Positions 52,685 through 62,413 of a stretch of 64,000 bases of DNA are shown piece by piece. Source of the stretch: JAYZDF01 sp036337945 (GTDB taxonomy: Bacteria > Myxococcota > Kuafuiibacteriia > Kuafuiibacteriales > Kuafuiibacteriaceae); contig JAYZDF010000104.1 in the NCBI GenBank assembly GCA_036337945.1, forward strand, positions 35,267 through 99,266. The letters are read 5' to 3'. Numbering within the stretch: the first letter of the stretch is position 1; each line of letters opens with the position of its first letter. The notes below the pieces were generated by a model. The model searched no databases. It was not told the DNA's origin and saw nothing but the letters and a program-made list of their open reading frames with translations. The position numbers were made by a program, and so were the translations under genes.

Positions 52685-54391
52685 CTAAGGATCAGAGACC
52701 GGACGCAAATCGCGTGCGCGAAGCTCAATGTACTCGTTTCCGTTAAATTCAGATTTTTCGAGATGAAACGCGATTTCAATTTTTTGGCCCGGGGGAACAT
52801 CGTCATATAAGTCACCACGTTTGAAGGCTATGGCGGAAAGTCCACCCGGATTTAGTCGTAGCTTCAAGTGATCCTTTCCGACGATTCTCGCACTCGCAAT
52901 TTCCATTTGTGAAGAAACAAAAAGAGGTTGAGGGTTCCCGTTCCCGAACGGTTGTAACTTCTCAAGCATTTGGATGAGATCATCACTGCATTGCTCAGGA
53001 GTGAGTGTTTCATCGAACTCTAGAAGTGATTCGGTGGCACCATCCGCGTGGTTGGTTTCAATAAAGCGACAAAAGTCACGGCGAAAATCATCGATATTTT
53101 GCGGTAAAATAGTGAGCCCAGCAGCTGCTCGGTGCCCACCGAACTTCATCAATTTCTCTCGCACACTATTCATCGCATCGTATAAGTGCAATCCTTGCGC
53201 TGTACGCCCGCTGCCGCGGCCACCTTCACCAATAATAATGGTTGGTCGATCATATCGTTCAACGATCTTGGTAGCGACAATTCCAACTACACCCGGGTGC
53301 CAAGTCTGGTCATATAAAACCAAGGCCGACGGCAACTCATCCATGAGGTCAATCTGCTTGCAGCAATCACGAAAGACAGCCGCTTCAATGTCTTGGCGAC
53401 GGCGATTCGCCAAATCGAGCGTCTCAGCATGCTTTCTTGCTGTAGACATTTCTTTCGATAGAAGTAATTGAACACCTATACTTGCATTATCCAGACGACC
53501 CGCCGCGTTTATGCGTGGGCCAAGTCTGAATCCTACGTCTGAACTGGAGCAGCGACCGTACCTTGTTTTAGATACCTCCATAAGCGCCCTCAAACCCACA
53601 CGTCGAGTTCGGTTGAGTTGCTGTAAGCCATGCCAAGCAAGAGTTCTATTTACACGCATCAACGGAACCATATCGGCGATCGTCCCAAGAGCTACTAAAT
53701 CCAAATATTCTCGCACGTCCGGTTGAGGTCGGTTTTCGAAATAGCCTCGGTCGCGAAGCTCTTTACGGACCCCAACAACAAGATTAAAACAGACACCGAC
53801 GGCTGCGAGGCCTTTATCGGGATACTGACAGTCTTCCTGTTGAGGATTCAGCGTCGCGAAAGCATCTGGCAAAGCGGGCGGACATCGATGGTGGTCAACG
53901 ACAATCGTTTCGATTCCGTGCTCATTGGCGCGTTCGATTTCTTTGGTCGCTGTGATTCCGCAATCAAGCGTGATCAAAAGTCGAACACCTTCCTTGGCTA
54001 AGATGTCAACCGCATCTGAGTTGAGTCCGTATCCTTCGGTCAGACGTTTCGGAATGTAGAAGCGCGTTGCTAGACCCACTGCCTCCAAAAAACTAGAAAG
54101 CAAAGACGTGGAAGTAACGCCATCAACGTCATAATCTCCATAAAGAGCGACACTTTCTTGATTTTGCACAGCGTCGGCGAGGCGTCTCGCTGCAATATCT
54201 AAATCTTTCATGTGATGCGGGTCAGGGAGTTGACGAAGCTGCGGATGAAAAAAATCATCCACATCGCTTGCACTTTCGATACCGCGTTGCACCAGTATTT
54301 TAGAGATGAAGAGAGGCAAACCTGTTTCAGCTTGCAATTGCTTCGCTGCAGGTTCGTTATGCTCGAGAGGAATCCAGCGTTTCAGAATCAT
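52685..54391 (-). CDS. recJ: Single-stranded-DNA-specific exonuclease RecJ
   Basis: A 568-residue RecJ. DHH phosphoesterase motifs: ALYGDYDVDGVTSTSLL (motif I), LITLDCGIT (II) and TIVVDHHRCPPALP (III, DHH), followed by the DHHA1 domain motif GGHRAAAGLTI and the C-terminal OB-fold (SEFNGNEYIELRARDLRP). It is a 5'-to-3' ssDNA nuclease in repair and recombination. E. coli RecJ has 577 residues. It follows secF in the common secDF-recJ order. Confidence 0.94.
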   Translation of the reverse strand: MILKRWIPLEHNEPAAKQLQAETGLPLFISKILVQRGIESASDVDDFFHPQLRQLPDPHHMKDLDIAARRLADAVQNQESVALYGDYDVDGVTSTSLLSSFLEAVGLATRFYIPKRLTEGYGLNSDAVDILAKEGVRLLITLDCGITATKEIERANEHGIETIVVDHHRCPPALPDAFATLNPQQEDCQYPDKGLAAVGVCFNLVVGVRKELRDRGYFENRPQPDVREYLDLVALGTIADMVPLMRVNRTLAWHGLQQLNRTRRVGLRALMEVSKTRYGRCSSSDVGFRLGPRINAAGRLDNASIGVQLLLSKEMSTARKHAETLDLANRRRQDIEAAVFRDCCKQIDLMDELPSALVLYDQTWHPGVVGIVATKIVERYDRPTIIIGEGGRGSGRTAQGLHLYDAMNSVREKLMKFGGHRAAAGLTILPQNIDDFRRDFCRFIETNHADGATESLLEFDETLTPEQCSDDLIQMLEKLQPFGNGNPQPLFVSSQMEIASARIVGKDHLKLRLNPGGLSAIAFKRGDLYDDVPPGQKIEIAFHLEKSEFNGNEYIELRARDLRPVSDP

Positions 54392-54424
54392 GACCGCTGC
54401 TATTATCTACAAAAGTGTGACAGA

Positions 54425-55651
54425 CTATGACGCCGCTTTGGCCACTTTCTTTGCTTGAGAAGGCTTCTTCGCGCCAACGATTTGCTCTTGGCCAAATCGA
54501 GTGCGGAGCGAGAGAAATACTGGAGATGCGACATAAATCGAAGAGTATGTACCGATAATTACGCCGATTCCCATGATAAGACCGAAATCAGCCAGAACTG
54601 TTTTCTGGCCAAACCACATCAAACAAATACAAGCAAACCCGGTGGTGAGTGATGTCATCAAAGTACGACCAATCGTCTCGTTGATCGCGCGATTGAGAAC
54701 CTCGATCAAAGCCGACCCTTGAGTCTTTCCGACGCGTTCGCGGATACGATCAAAAACAACAATCGTGTCATTGATGGAGTAACCGATGAGAGTCAGAAGA
54801 CCCGCAATGGTTGCCAAAGAGAATTCATGACCCAAGAGGGCAAGGATTCCGATCGTAATGAGCGCATCGTGCACCAAGCAAACAATCGCTCCTGGACCAT
54901 AAAAGAAGTCGAAACGGAGTGCGATGTAGATCAAGATACAAAGCAGCGCATAGAAACAAGCAAGAATACCGTCGTTACGAAGTTGCTTACCTACGGTGGG
55001 ACCTACAAAACCTACTCGCTCAGCGTTGGCACTTTCATGAACTTCTTTTTGAAGGGCTTCAATCACAGATACATCCAGACCCATCAAAACGATCGAATAT
55101 CGGTTCTGGTCAGGTCGACCAACCTTCCGGACCAATCGGACCTTGTGATTCGTTTTTTCAACAACAGCAGAAAGCGCCTTGACCGAAGTATCCACAAGGC
55201 CAGCACCAAATGTTGCTGTCTGAACGAATTCAACCTCAACAACGTCACCAGCTTCTGGATTGTATTTGATTGGTCCCTTAAATTTATCACCGTAGGCACC
55301 AGAAAAAGCGTCATTCAAAGCTTTGATCTCTGAGTCACCAAATGTTTCCGAACGCTCAACTTTGACCAAGTAGTGCGTTTTAGCGACATCGGGAATATCA
55401 AATGACTGTACAGCAGTGTCACCCACATTGAGCGCCTTGACCGCAGCGCGGACATCTTCGCTTTTCGCATTCGCATTCTCATCAAACGACACGAGTATTT
55501 CGTGACCGCCAGAGAAGTCCAAACCAAACTGCAAACCAAAGCCGGCGATAATCACAATGGCAGCACCAACTAGAGCTAACGAGACTTTAGAAAAGACCTG
55601 TCGTTTGGCCATAAAATCAAATTTGTTTTCAGGATTGACGATGTTCAACAT
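54425..55651 (-). CDS. secF: Protein translocase subunit SecF
   Basis: A 408-residue membrane protein. N-terminal helix (RQVFSKVSLALVGAAIVIIA), then GLDFSGGHEILV, then five more helices with SINDTIVVFDRIRERVG, RTLMTSLTTGFACICLMWFG and ITIGILALLGHEFSLATIAG. Typical SecF is about 300-330 residues; the first periplasmic loop is enlarged (about 55-210). With SecD it uses the proton gradient to help protein export finish. The gene is 19 bases behind secD. Confidence 0.93.
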   Translation of the reverse strand: MLNIVNPENKFDFMAKRQVFSKVSLALVGAAIVIIAGFGLQFGLDFSGGHEILVSFDENANAKSEDVRAAVKALNVGDTAVQSFDIPDVAKTHYLVKVERSETFGDSEIKALNDAFSGAYGDKFKGPIKYNPEAGDVVEVEFVQTATFGAGLVDTSVKALSAVVEKTNHKVRLVRKVGRPDQNRYSIVLMGLDVSVIEALQKEVHESANAERVGFVGPTVGKQLRNDGILACFYALLCILIYIALRFDFFYGPGAIVCLVHDALITIGILALLGHEFSLATIAGLLTLIGYSINDTIVVFDRIRERVGKTQGSALIEVLNRAINETIGRTLMTSLTTGFACICLMWFGQKTVLADFGLIMGIGVIIGTYSSIYVASPVFLSLRTRFGQEQIVGAKKPSQAKKVAKAAS

Positions 55652-55670
55652 GATAATTCAGCTCCTCGCC

Positions 55671-57458
55671 CTAAATACTCAATTCTTGGATACGCCGTGA
55701 GCGAGTCAACCAATCGAGGGTAAGTCGCGGAATAACAACCGCGGAGAAAGTATTGATGACCACACCGATCAACAGAGTGGTAGCAAAACCACGAATCGGA
55801 CCAGAGCCATATTCGAGAAGAACGATACACGCTAATGCAGTCGTCACGTTGGCATCAAAAATCGCAGAGAAAGCCTTGTCGAATCCGGCGTCAACAGCCG
55901 CTCTTGCGGTTTTGTTTAGCCGAAGTTCTTCGCGAATACGTTCGAACTGAATAATATTCGCGTCCACAGCCATACCGATGGTCAATGCCAAACCAGCCAT
56001 ACCAGGAAGAGTAAGAGTTGCGTTGAAGGCTGCTAAAGTCGCGAAAAGGAACAACATGTTGATGGTCAAGGCACCAACAGCGATCGCTCCACACATTTTG
56101 TAATACACGAGCATGACAAGAATCATCAGCGCTGCAGCGGCAAGAAGTGCTTGCTTCCCTTTATTGACCGCGTCATCGCCTAAGGTCGCACCCACCGTAC
56201 GTTGCTCCTGCGGATAAACAGGGGCAGGAAGAGCACCCGCGTTCAAAACCAAAGCAAGATCTCGCGCGTCTTGAAGGCGTTCTTGATTACTGCCCGTGCC
56301 ACCGAGAGTGATTCGTACATTTCCGTTCGGAATTCGCGATTGGATCACCGGAGCAGAGTCAACGATTTCATCGAGAACAATGGCCATACGTTTTTTGACA
56401 TTTTCGCCGGTAAACTCTTCGAAGATTTTTGCACCAGCCCGGTCAAGCTTCATTGATACTTCGTACTGGTTCTCTTCTGAGTTGAAGTTTACAAAAGCGC
56501 TAACAAGAGAGTCTCCTGTGAGTGGTGTCTTTCGTTTTAGTAGCCAAGTGCGCCATTTCGTTTCTTCGGCTCCAGGAACGTTGCTTTCAATCCTTTGATA
56601 ACGAACGACCACATCTGCTGGTGGCGCCATTTTCGAAACGGCCTCTTGAAGTTTCTCTTTGCTATCTGCGAGCAGATATGGGCTCGTCACAAGAGCATCA
56701 GCCTGACCTCGAAACTGATCGTTTTGAAGTTCGACGCCTTCCGGCAACCCCTGTTCAGCTAAGTCCGCGAAGTATTGATTCTTATCGTCAGACAGCTTGA
56801 ACTCTAGCTGCGCCGTTTTACCAATAATCTCTTCTTTGACTCGTTTTTCATCATCAGCTGTTAGACCCGCGATTTGGATGAGAATAGAATCGCTGCCTCG
56901 CTTACGAACCTCAGGTTCGGTGACGCCGTATTCGTCAATACGGTTTCGAAGAGTCTTGATCGCTTGATCAACCGCATCATTACGAAGTTGCTCTTCATAT
57001 GAATCAGTCATTGCATAAACGATTCTGGTGCCCGAATTTGAGAGGACTTCCCAGCTACCTTCTCGAAACTCAAGAATTTCTTTGAGGGTATCAAAGTCTC
57101 CTACACTACCTAGGACAATCTCAAGCTCCGGTGCCTCACCTAGTCGCTTGACGCTTTTGAGGTTTTTGCCTTTGTCTTCCATCGAACTAACGATTTCATC
57201 ACCTACCCGGTCAGCTCGGTTCTGTACGGCTTTTTCTGCATCAACACCCATAACAAGGTGCAAGCCACCTTGCAGGTCGATTCCAAAATTGACTCGGGTT
57301 TCGGGGAGGTTCTCTGAAATGAGACCATCGAGACAGGTTCGGCTGCGGCGACATTCAGGTTCTGCCTGAAAGTAAATGACTGAAGGCATTGCGTGCCAGA
57401 CCGCAAAGCCGACCAAGCCCACCACCAACATTAAACGAAATTTCCAGCTATTATCCAT
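55671..57458 (-). CDS. secD: Protein translocase subunit SecD
   Basis: A 595-residue SecD. It has the N-terminal helix, the RVNFGIDLQGGLHLVMGVD segment, a large periplasmic P1 head with LRNRIDEYGVTEPEVRKRGS, and six C-terminal helices including LTIGMAVDANIIQFERIREE and ANVTTALACIVLLEYGSGPI. The acidic pair in the VDANI helix is the proton-transfer site. It sits between yajC and secF in standard order. Confidence 0.94.
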   Translation of the reverse strand: MDNSWKFRLMLVVGLVGFAVWHAMPSVIYFQAEPECRRSRTCLDGLISENLPETRVNFGIDLQGGLHLVMGVDAEKAVQNRADRVGDEIVSSMEDKGKNLKSVKRLGEAPELEIVLGSVGDFDTLKEILEFREGSWEVLSNSGTRIVYAMTDSYEEQLRNDAVDQAIKTLRNRIDEYGVTEPEVRKRGSDSILIQIAGLTADDEKRVKEEIIGKTAQLEFKLSDDKNQYFADLAEQGLPEGVELQNDQFRGQADALVTSPYLLADSKEKLQEAVSKMAPPADVVVRYQRIESNVPGAEETKWRTWLLKRKTPLTGDSLVSAFVNFNSEENQYEVSMKLDRAGAKIFEEFTGENVKKRMAIVLDEIVDSAPVIQSRIPNGNVRITLGGTGSNQERLQDARDLALVLNAGALPAPVYPQEQRTVGATLGDDAVNKGKQALLAAAALMILVMLVYYKMCGAIAVGALTINMLFLFATLAAFNATLTLPGMAGLALTIGMAVDANIIQFERIREELRLNKTARAAVDAGFDKAFSAIFDANVTTALACIVLLEYGSGPIRGFATTLLIGVVINTFSAVVIPRLTLDWLTRSRRIQELSI

Positions 57459-57503
57459 GAGTATACTCTGTTTTGTTGTCGTCCCTAACGCACAACGGCG
57501 CGA

Positions 57504-57872
57504 CTAAGCTTTATCTGCTTTTGTTTCCTCGCTCGCTTTGGGTTCGACATATTTTTTTGCGATGTGAGATTTAACAACTCGTATCTTTGTGTTTCTCGCG
57601 AACTCAACCGTCACAAACGGGTCTGCAATATCGGTGACTCGACCAAGAAACCCACTGGTTGTGACTACTTCGTCTCCCCGCTTTAACGAATCCAAAAGAG
57701 CTTCGTGATTTTTACGCTCTTTGGCCTGTGGGCGAAGAAGCATGAAGTAAATGATCCCCATTACAATAAGTAGGGGCATGAACATCCCGAATGGATCGCC
57801 TTGCGCACCGGCATTTTCTGCCTCGCCCTGTGCAACCATTAGGACTGCCAACTGTTGTAAGCTTCCGAACAT
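57504..57872 (-). CDS. yajC: Preprotein translocase subunit YajC
   Basis: A 122-residue protein with one helix (MFMPLLIVMGIIYFMLLRPQAKERK) and the YajC domain (SLKRGDEVVTTSGFLGRVTD, VTVEFARNTKIRVVKSHIAK). It associates with SecDF. The ATG at 57872 (MFGSLQQLAVLMVAQ) is used; the frame is open to 57923. A charged C-terminal tail (EPKASEETKADKA) follows. First gene of the yajC-secD-secF-recJ operon. Confidence 0.92.
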   Translation of the reverse strand: MFGSLQQLAVLMVAQGEAENAGAQGDPFGMFMPLLIVMGIIYFMLLRPQAKERKNHEALLDSLKRGDEVVTTSGFLGRVTDIADPFVTVEFARNTKIRVVKSHIAKKYVEPKASEETKADKA

Positions 57873-57967
57873 CGAAGCGCTGCGTACCGTCCGACCCCCC
57901 TTGCTGGCAAGAAATATAAGCAACTTAGATGCGGGGAATTGCCCTTAATTCTCCCTGGGGATAGGGG

Positions 57968-58028
57968 TTTACCGCAAAAAAAAGGAACACGGGAGGAAAG
58001 CAGCGGCAGATACCCCCGTTTCGGTAAA
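57968..58028. promoter_or_regulatory. Divergent promoter region with distant inverted repeat
   Basis: The region between yajC and the CARDB protein gene must hold promoters on both strands. TTTACCG (57968-57974) and CGGTAAA (58022-58028) are perfect inverted copies 47 bases apart, flanking an A-run and the GGGAGGAAAGCAGCGGC segment. A paired protein-binding site is possible; only the symmetry supports it. Confidence 0.25.
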
Positions 58029-58053
58029 TTTCAAGAGCTGTATAGAATGGGGC

Positions 58054-61000
58054 GTGCAAAAAATCTTAAGGTATTTTTTTGGCCTAACTCTAAGCGCTTC
58101 GATCCTGTTCGCAGTTCCTAACGACGTTCAAGCCCAAGGATTTGAAGTCTTCAGTTATGACAAGCCTTTTATACCATTGGCTCAGCTACCGTACCGTTCG
58201 GGGCCTATCGAATATGTAACTTTCCCTAGCTTCAGCGGAAACCGCTTCGTTGAAAATCTACCGATCGGATTCGACTTTAATTACTTCGGAAGTGTTTATG
58301 ACCGCTTCGGCGTTTCTCCCCATGGCTGGGTTGGATTCATTCGGGGGTCGTCGGATTCTTTTGCCAACGTCGCGAGGGGTTCACCGTTGAGACCAAACGG
58401 TTTTATTGCTGCCTGGTGGGATGACTTAAAACTCGGGTCCCTGAACTTTGGAACCTCATACGCTTTATTCGGTACGGCGCCTCACCGTGCTCTTGTGGTC
58501 GAAACGCGAAACTTCTCTGCCAGTCCAAACGTCAACGATGGCGGTATATGGCAAGTATGGCTATATGAGAGCCCCACCAATGAAAATGCACGGTTCGAAA
58601 TCCGCGTCGATGGTGAGCTGTCTGATTCCTATAGCGCGAGTGTCGGTTTCGAAGGTGTACAAGGCTTGTTGGGCCAAGCATTTTTGCCATGTACTCCGAA
58701 TTGTAGCGCTACCGATGCTGACCTGAGTCTAAGAGACAAAGCGTATACCGTCCATAACGCTGCAGGACCGGAGCTAGTCGGTCAAATCGATCAATCTCCA
58801 CGAGGCTTGCTACCTCAGGGGACAGCCAATGTACGAGCCACAATATTCAATATCGGAGCGTCCGTCGCACAAACCGTAAGTGTAAAACTGTTTTTATCCG
58901 CCGATAATGCGTTCGACAACAACGACGTGATGCTCGCGCAGGCAACGATCAATGGACTTGCCGCGAATAGCAGCGTCCAAGAGACGATGAGTATTACTTC
59001 TCCCGCTGGACTCAATTCAGGAGATTACTACCTACTTCTCGAAGTCGACGACAATCAATCAGTAGCACAGAGCTTTCGGATCGATGACCACGTGATAGCG
59101 AAGGACAAATTTTCAAACGCTCATGATCTTGAGGTGTTAAATATCAATCCGCAAAGCGCCGCAAATCCGAATGAGCCGTTGCAGGTTCAATTTGACGTTA
59201 TTCAAAACGGCGCGCCTTATTCAGGCAATGTTGGCGTGTCGGTCTACTTATCGCCAGACCAAGTGTTTGACGCGAACGATTTACAAGTCACTGCACCAGG
59301 CACGGTTGCTCTTAACGGAAACGCTCAACAGCAGATCACAGTAAATGGAACCGCACCCGCAAACCTATTGCCTGGACAGTATTATGCAATCGTGTTGCTC
59401 GACAACAACCAGCAGATCGACGAGCATAATGAGTTCAATAATCGCGCAAGTAGTATTGCTCTCATGAACTCTGGCCCTGATTTATATGCGTCAGCAGTTC
59501 AGATTCCTGTCACTGTGTCTCCGGGGAGCTCTACTCAAATAACAACAACGATCGATTCAACAGGCGTCCCCTACAACGGAACGGTCGACTACGTTTTATA
59601 TGCGTCGCTCGACAGCTCACTGAATACCGTGACTGATTACAATCTCGGCTCTTTCCAGGCCCAGTTTACGGGTCAAACACAAGTCTCTCGTAGCGAAACG
59701 ATAACCATTCCGGCCAACATAGCGCCAGGCGCTTATATTGTATTTGCAGTTGTAGACCCATCCAATCAAATCGCAGAGACACTCGAATCAAATAACGAGT
59801 TTCTATCTCTAGCGCGATTTCTTACTCATACTGATTTGAGTGTATCGAATGTAACGGCCCCCTCGGCGGGGCAGCCAGGAGAATCGATCACCGTAAACTT
59901 TGATGTTCAGGCTTTAGGACAGACGGTCTCTGGGTCTGTAGACTACCGAATTTATCTGTCTTCTAATCCAACATTAGGCAGCAGCGACCTCGCCGTCTTC
60001 GACGGAAATACAGCGCTAACGAACGGCTCCATCGCATCCGTCGAATCGACGTTCAGTTTGCCACCAAACACTTTGATTCGTCAGTGGAGAATATTAGTAG
60101 AAGTTGATCCGGACAACCTCATCATTGAAAGCGCTGAAAACAATAACGTCTCTGCCTCACTTAGTTCAATGCTGGTCAGCGGTGCGGATCTCCGGTTTGC
60201 ACCTCCGCTCATTGGCAGTAACTTTGCTTTTCTGGGGCAAGACTATCGATTGAGAGGGCAAATAGAAAACGTAGGAATTGCAGAAGCAGTCAACTTTAAG
60301 TACGCGGTTTACTTCTCAGATAACGAGGTCATTGGTACTGCAGACCGTCAATTATTCTTATCGCAGGAAATTAGCCTCAACCCAGGCGAGACCTTTTCAT
60401 TCGACGAAAATGTGTTGATTCCCGGGGATCTTTCGATAGGAAGTCAATACCTTGGAGTGATCGTAGACATACTATCATCGGTTCCTGAAACCTCCGAGCT
60501 AAACAATTCAATTGCTCTCGATGTTCCTGTGCAAGTAGTGTTGCCAAGTCCAGACTTAGTCGCAAACCTAATTGGAACCCCCGCATCTACTGCGCCCGGC
60601 GAAACAATCAGCGTTACAAGACTGCTCGATAATACCGGTGTCCAAGACGCTACCGGTGTTCGGTATGCCTATTATCTTTCTGCCGACGCGAATATCACCA
60701 CGAATGATATTTTGATTTCAGAAAATACTACGGACCTATTTCAAGGCCTGAGTGACTTCAATAGCGACGTCATCGTCGTTCCTAACAGAATACTTCCAGG
60801 ATCCTACTATCTCGGCTTGATCGTCGACCCAGGCCAGGACATCGACGAAACAGATGAGAGCAATAATGTTTCAGTGAGTGCTCCCATTCAAATTTTCACG
60901 CCAAGCATCGCGTTCATCAATGAACAATTTCCAAGAGCCATTATTGGGATTCAATACGAAGTTGGTGTCTTCGTTGCTGGTATCACGCGTGCGCCGAGTT

Positions 61001-62160
61001 TATCGGTATCAAGAGGGCAACTTCCACCAGGCCTATCGATTGACCAAGCAGCTGGATACATCCGTGGGATAGCAACAACAGAAGGACTTTTTGAATTTAC
61101 GCTACGCGCAAGCTCTAATTTATCCGCTGGCTCCTACGTCGAGCAAGCATTCTCAATAAGGGCAGCGCAGCCGACAAAATCACTAAACATTGCGACGGAC
61201 CGAATCCCGTTGGTACTTACCCAAAAACAATTTGAAACGCCGTTATTAGCAGAAGGTGGTATCGCTCCGTTTCAATGGACATCGACGTCCACTCTACCCG
61301 AAGGTCTGACTTTCACTACTGACGGTCGCTTGTCTGGGACGGCACTGATCACAGGTCAGTACGATTTTGAAGTCGCGGTTGTGGATGACAACGGCGACCA
61401 AGCCAATAAGAGTCTGAAAATTTACGTTCTGACCCCACGTCAAACCGTGCAAATTCGTCAAAGTGATTTACCGTTCGGTATCGTGGATACAGATTACTGT
61501 GAACTCGCCACGGTTATTCTTAGAGCCGAACGAGGAATAGAACCTTACATTTGGTCCATCGACGGAGAAGCTCCAGCTGGTATGGCACTCGCTGAAGATG
61601 GGCGACTTTGCGGTACACCTGAGAGGCCTGGAGACTACACACTCAAGGTTAGAGTCACAGACCAAACTGGCGTGTTCGACAGCACAGCATTTTTCTTGAG
61701 AATCTCAGCGGGGGAAGCATTCGCGGTTTCAACCTTCGCCCTCCCGTATACGATTATTGGAGAAACCTACGAAAGTTCGATCACGGCAGTTCGAGGCAGC
61801 GAACCTTACACGTTCAGTATCGAACAAGGAGAACTACCTCCCGGGCTTGCAATCGCCGATAACGGTGCGATCAGCGGTACTGCAACCTCGACCGGAACCT
61901 TTGCGTTCATCGCAAAAGTTGTAGACGCTAGCGGAAGAGAGCGACAACAAGCGCTCTCCATCATCGTTTATCGGCAGGCTGCATCGGGCTCGAGCTGCGC
62001 TTGTTCAAGTTCAGGAGAACCTACGAATGGATGGTTATCACTGGCTCTGATATTCGGCATCTTCTGTCTTCTCTATACCCGCCGAAGACACCTTGTGCCT
62101 CAGCGCGTCCGTCGCAGCGAGCGTTATCGCAGATCACGCCACCGTGATCCTTTCGCCTAG
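58054..62160 (+). CDS. Surface protein: NIDO-like domain, six CARDB, four putative Ig domains, MYXO-CTERM-like tail
   Basis: A 1368-residue secreted protein (GTG start after TAGAATGGGGC, signal SASILFAVPNDVQAQG). Parts: a beta domain with FPSFSGNRFVENLPIGFDFN and FIAAWWDDLKLG (about 35-230); six CARDB repeats (about 237-945), each with a (V/I)DPxNxIxE(S/T)xExNN-type end; four He_PIG putative Ig domains (about 950-1305) with PPGLSI/PEGLTF and GxLSGTA motifs; then a tail SGSSCACSSSGEPTNGWLS, a hydrophobic helix (LALIFGIFCLLY) and an Arg-rich end. The Cys-helix-Arg tail fits the MYXO-CTERM type of surface sorting signal. Likely role: adhesion or matrix. It shares its first domain with the lipoprotein at 17605-21309. 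Confidence 0.86.
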   Translation: MQKILRYFFGLTLSASILFAVPNDVQAQGFEVFSYDKPFIPLAQLPYRSGPIEYVTFPSFSGNRFVENLPIGFDFNYFGSVYDRFGVSPHGWVGFIRGSSDSFANVARGSPLRPNGFIAAWWDDLKLGSLNFGTSYALFGTAPHRALVVETRNFSASPNVNDGGIWQVWLYESPTNENARFEIRVDGELSDSYSASVGFEGVQGLLGQAFLPCTPNCSATDADLSLRDKAYTVHNAAGPELVGQIDQSPRGLLPQGTANVRATIFNIGASVAQTVSVKLFLSADNAFDNNDVMLAQATINGLAANSSVQETMSITSPAGLNSGDYYLLLEVDDNQSVAQSFRIDDHVIAKDKFSNAHDLEVLNINPQSAANPNEPLQVQFDVIQNGAPYSGNVGVSVYLSPDQVFDANDLQVTAPGTVALNGNAQQQITVNGTAPANLLPGQYYAIVLLDNNQQIDEHNEFNNRASSIALMNSGPDLYASAVQIPVTVSPGSSTQITTTIDSTGVPYNGTVDYVLYASLDSSLNTVTDYNLGSFQAQFTGQTQVSRSETITIPANIAPGAYIVFAVVDPSNQIAETLESNNEFLSLARFLTHTDLSVSNVTAPSAGQPGESITVNFDVQALGQTVSGSVDYRIYLSSNPTLGSSDLAVFDGNTALTNGSIASVESTFSLPPNTLIRQWRILVEVDPDNLIIESAENNNVSASLSSMLVSGADLRFAPPLIGSNFAFLGQDYRLRGQIENVGIAEAVNFKYAVYFSDNEVIGTADRQLFLSQEISLNPGETFSFDENVLIPGDLSIGSQYLGVIVDILSSVPETSELNNSIALDVPVQVVLPSPDLVANLIGTPASTAPGETISVTRLLDNTGVQDATGVRYAYYLSADANITTNDILISENTTDLFQGLSDFNSDVIVVPNRILPGSYYLGLIVDPGQDIDETDESNNVSVSAPIQIFTPSIAFINEQFPRAIIGIQYEVGVFVAGITRAPSLSVSRGQLPPGLSIDQAAGYIRGIATTEGLFEFTLRASSNLSAGSYVEQAFSIRAAQPTKSLNIATDRIPLVLTQKQFETPLLAEGGIAPFQWTSTSTLPEGLTFTTDGRLSGTALITGQYDFEVAVVDDNGDQANKSLKIYVLTPRQTVQIRQSDLPFGIVDTDYCELATVILRAERGIEPYIWSIDGEAPAGMALAEDGRLCGTPERPGDYTLKVRVTDQTGVFDSTAFFLRISAGEAFAVSTFALPYTIIGETYESSITAVRGSEPYTFSIEQGELPPGLAIADNGAISGTATSTGTFAFIAKVVDASGRERQQALSIIVYRQAASGSSCACSSSGEPTNGWLSLALIFGIFCLLYTRRRHLVPQRVRRSERYRRSRHRDPFA

Positions 62161-62200
62161 TCCCTCAAAGATAGACTCAAAATCTGACTCGATCGGCTTG

Positions 62201-62228
62201 ACCCCCCTCAATGGGTGCTTAGTTTTTT
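62201..62228 (+). terminator. Weak candidate terminator
   Basis: After the CARDB gene, ACCC and GGGT flank CCCTCAAT and are followed by GCTTAGTTTTTT. The stem is only four base pairs, so this is weak evidence. Confidence 0.3.
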
Positions 62229-62311
62229 ACCACGGAAGGATTGGTAAGAGGTCTACAGAGCCAAAATTCTTGGGATCAGCTCATCAATAAAAACAATAGC
62301 TTACGTGCTCT

Positions 62312-62332
62312 TGCAATCAAGTCAGGATTGCA
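62312..62332. repeat. 7-bp inverted repeat upstream of the yqiJ-like operon
   Basis: TGCAATC (62312-62318) and GATTGCA (62326-62332) are perfect inverted copies around AAGTCAG, about 80 bases before the yqiJ-like start codon. It may be an operator or a 5' leader hairpin; no U-run follows. Confidence 0.35.
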
Positions 62333-62413
62333 TGAGTTTGTGCACAATCCAAAGCCACTTTGCAGCCACGATTACGTGGAGCAAACGACTTTGGGGGAGT
62401 ATTTTTAGAGTCG

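Noticed and set aside
54719..55333. A 204-residue plus-strand frame opposite secF.
   Set aside because: The secF reading is certain by homology; the shadow has no domain and an odd composition.
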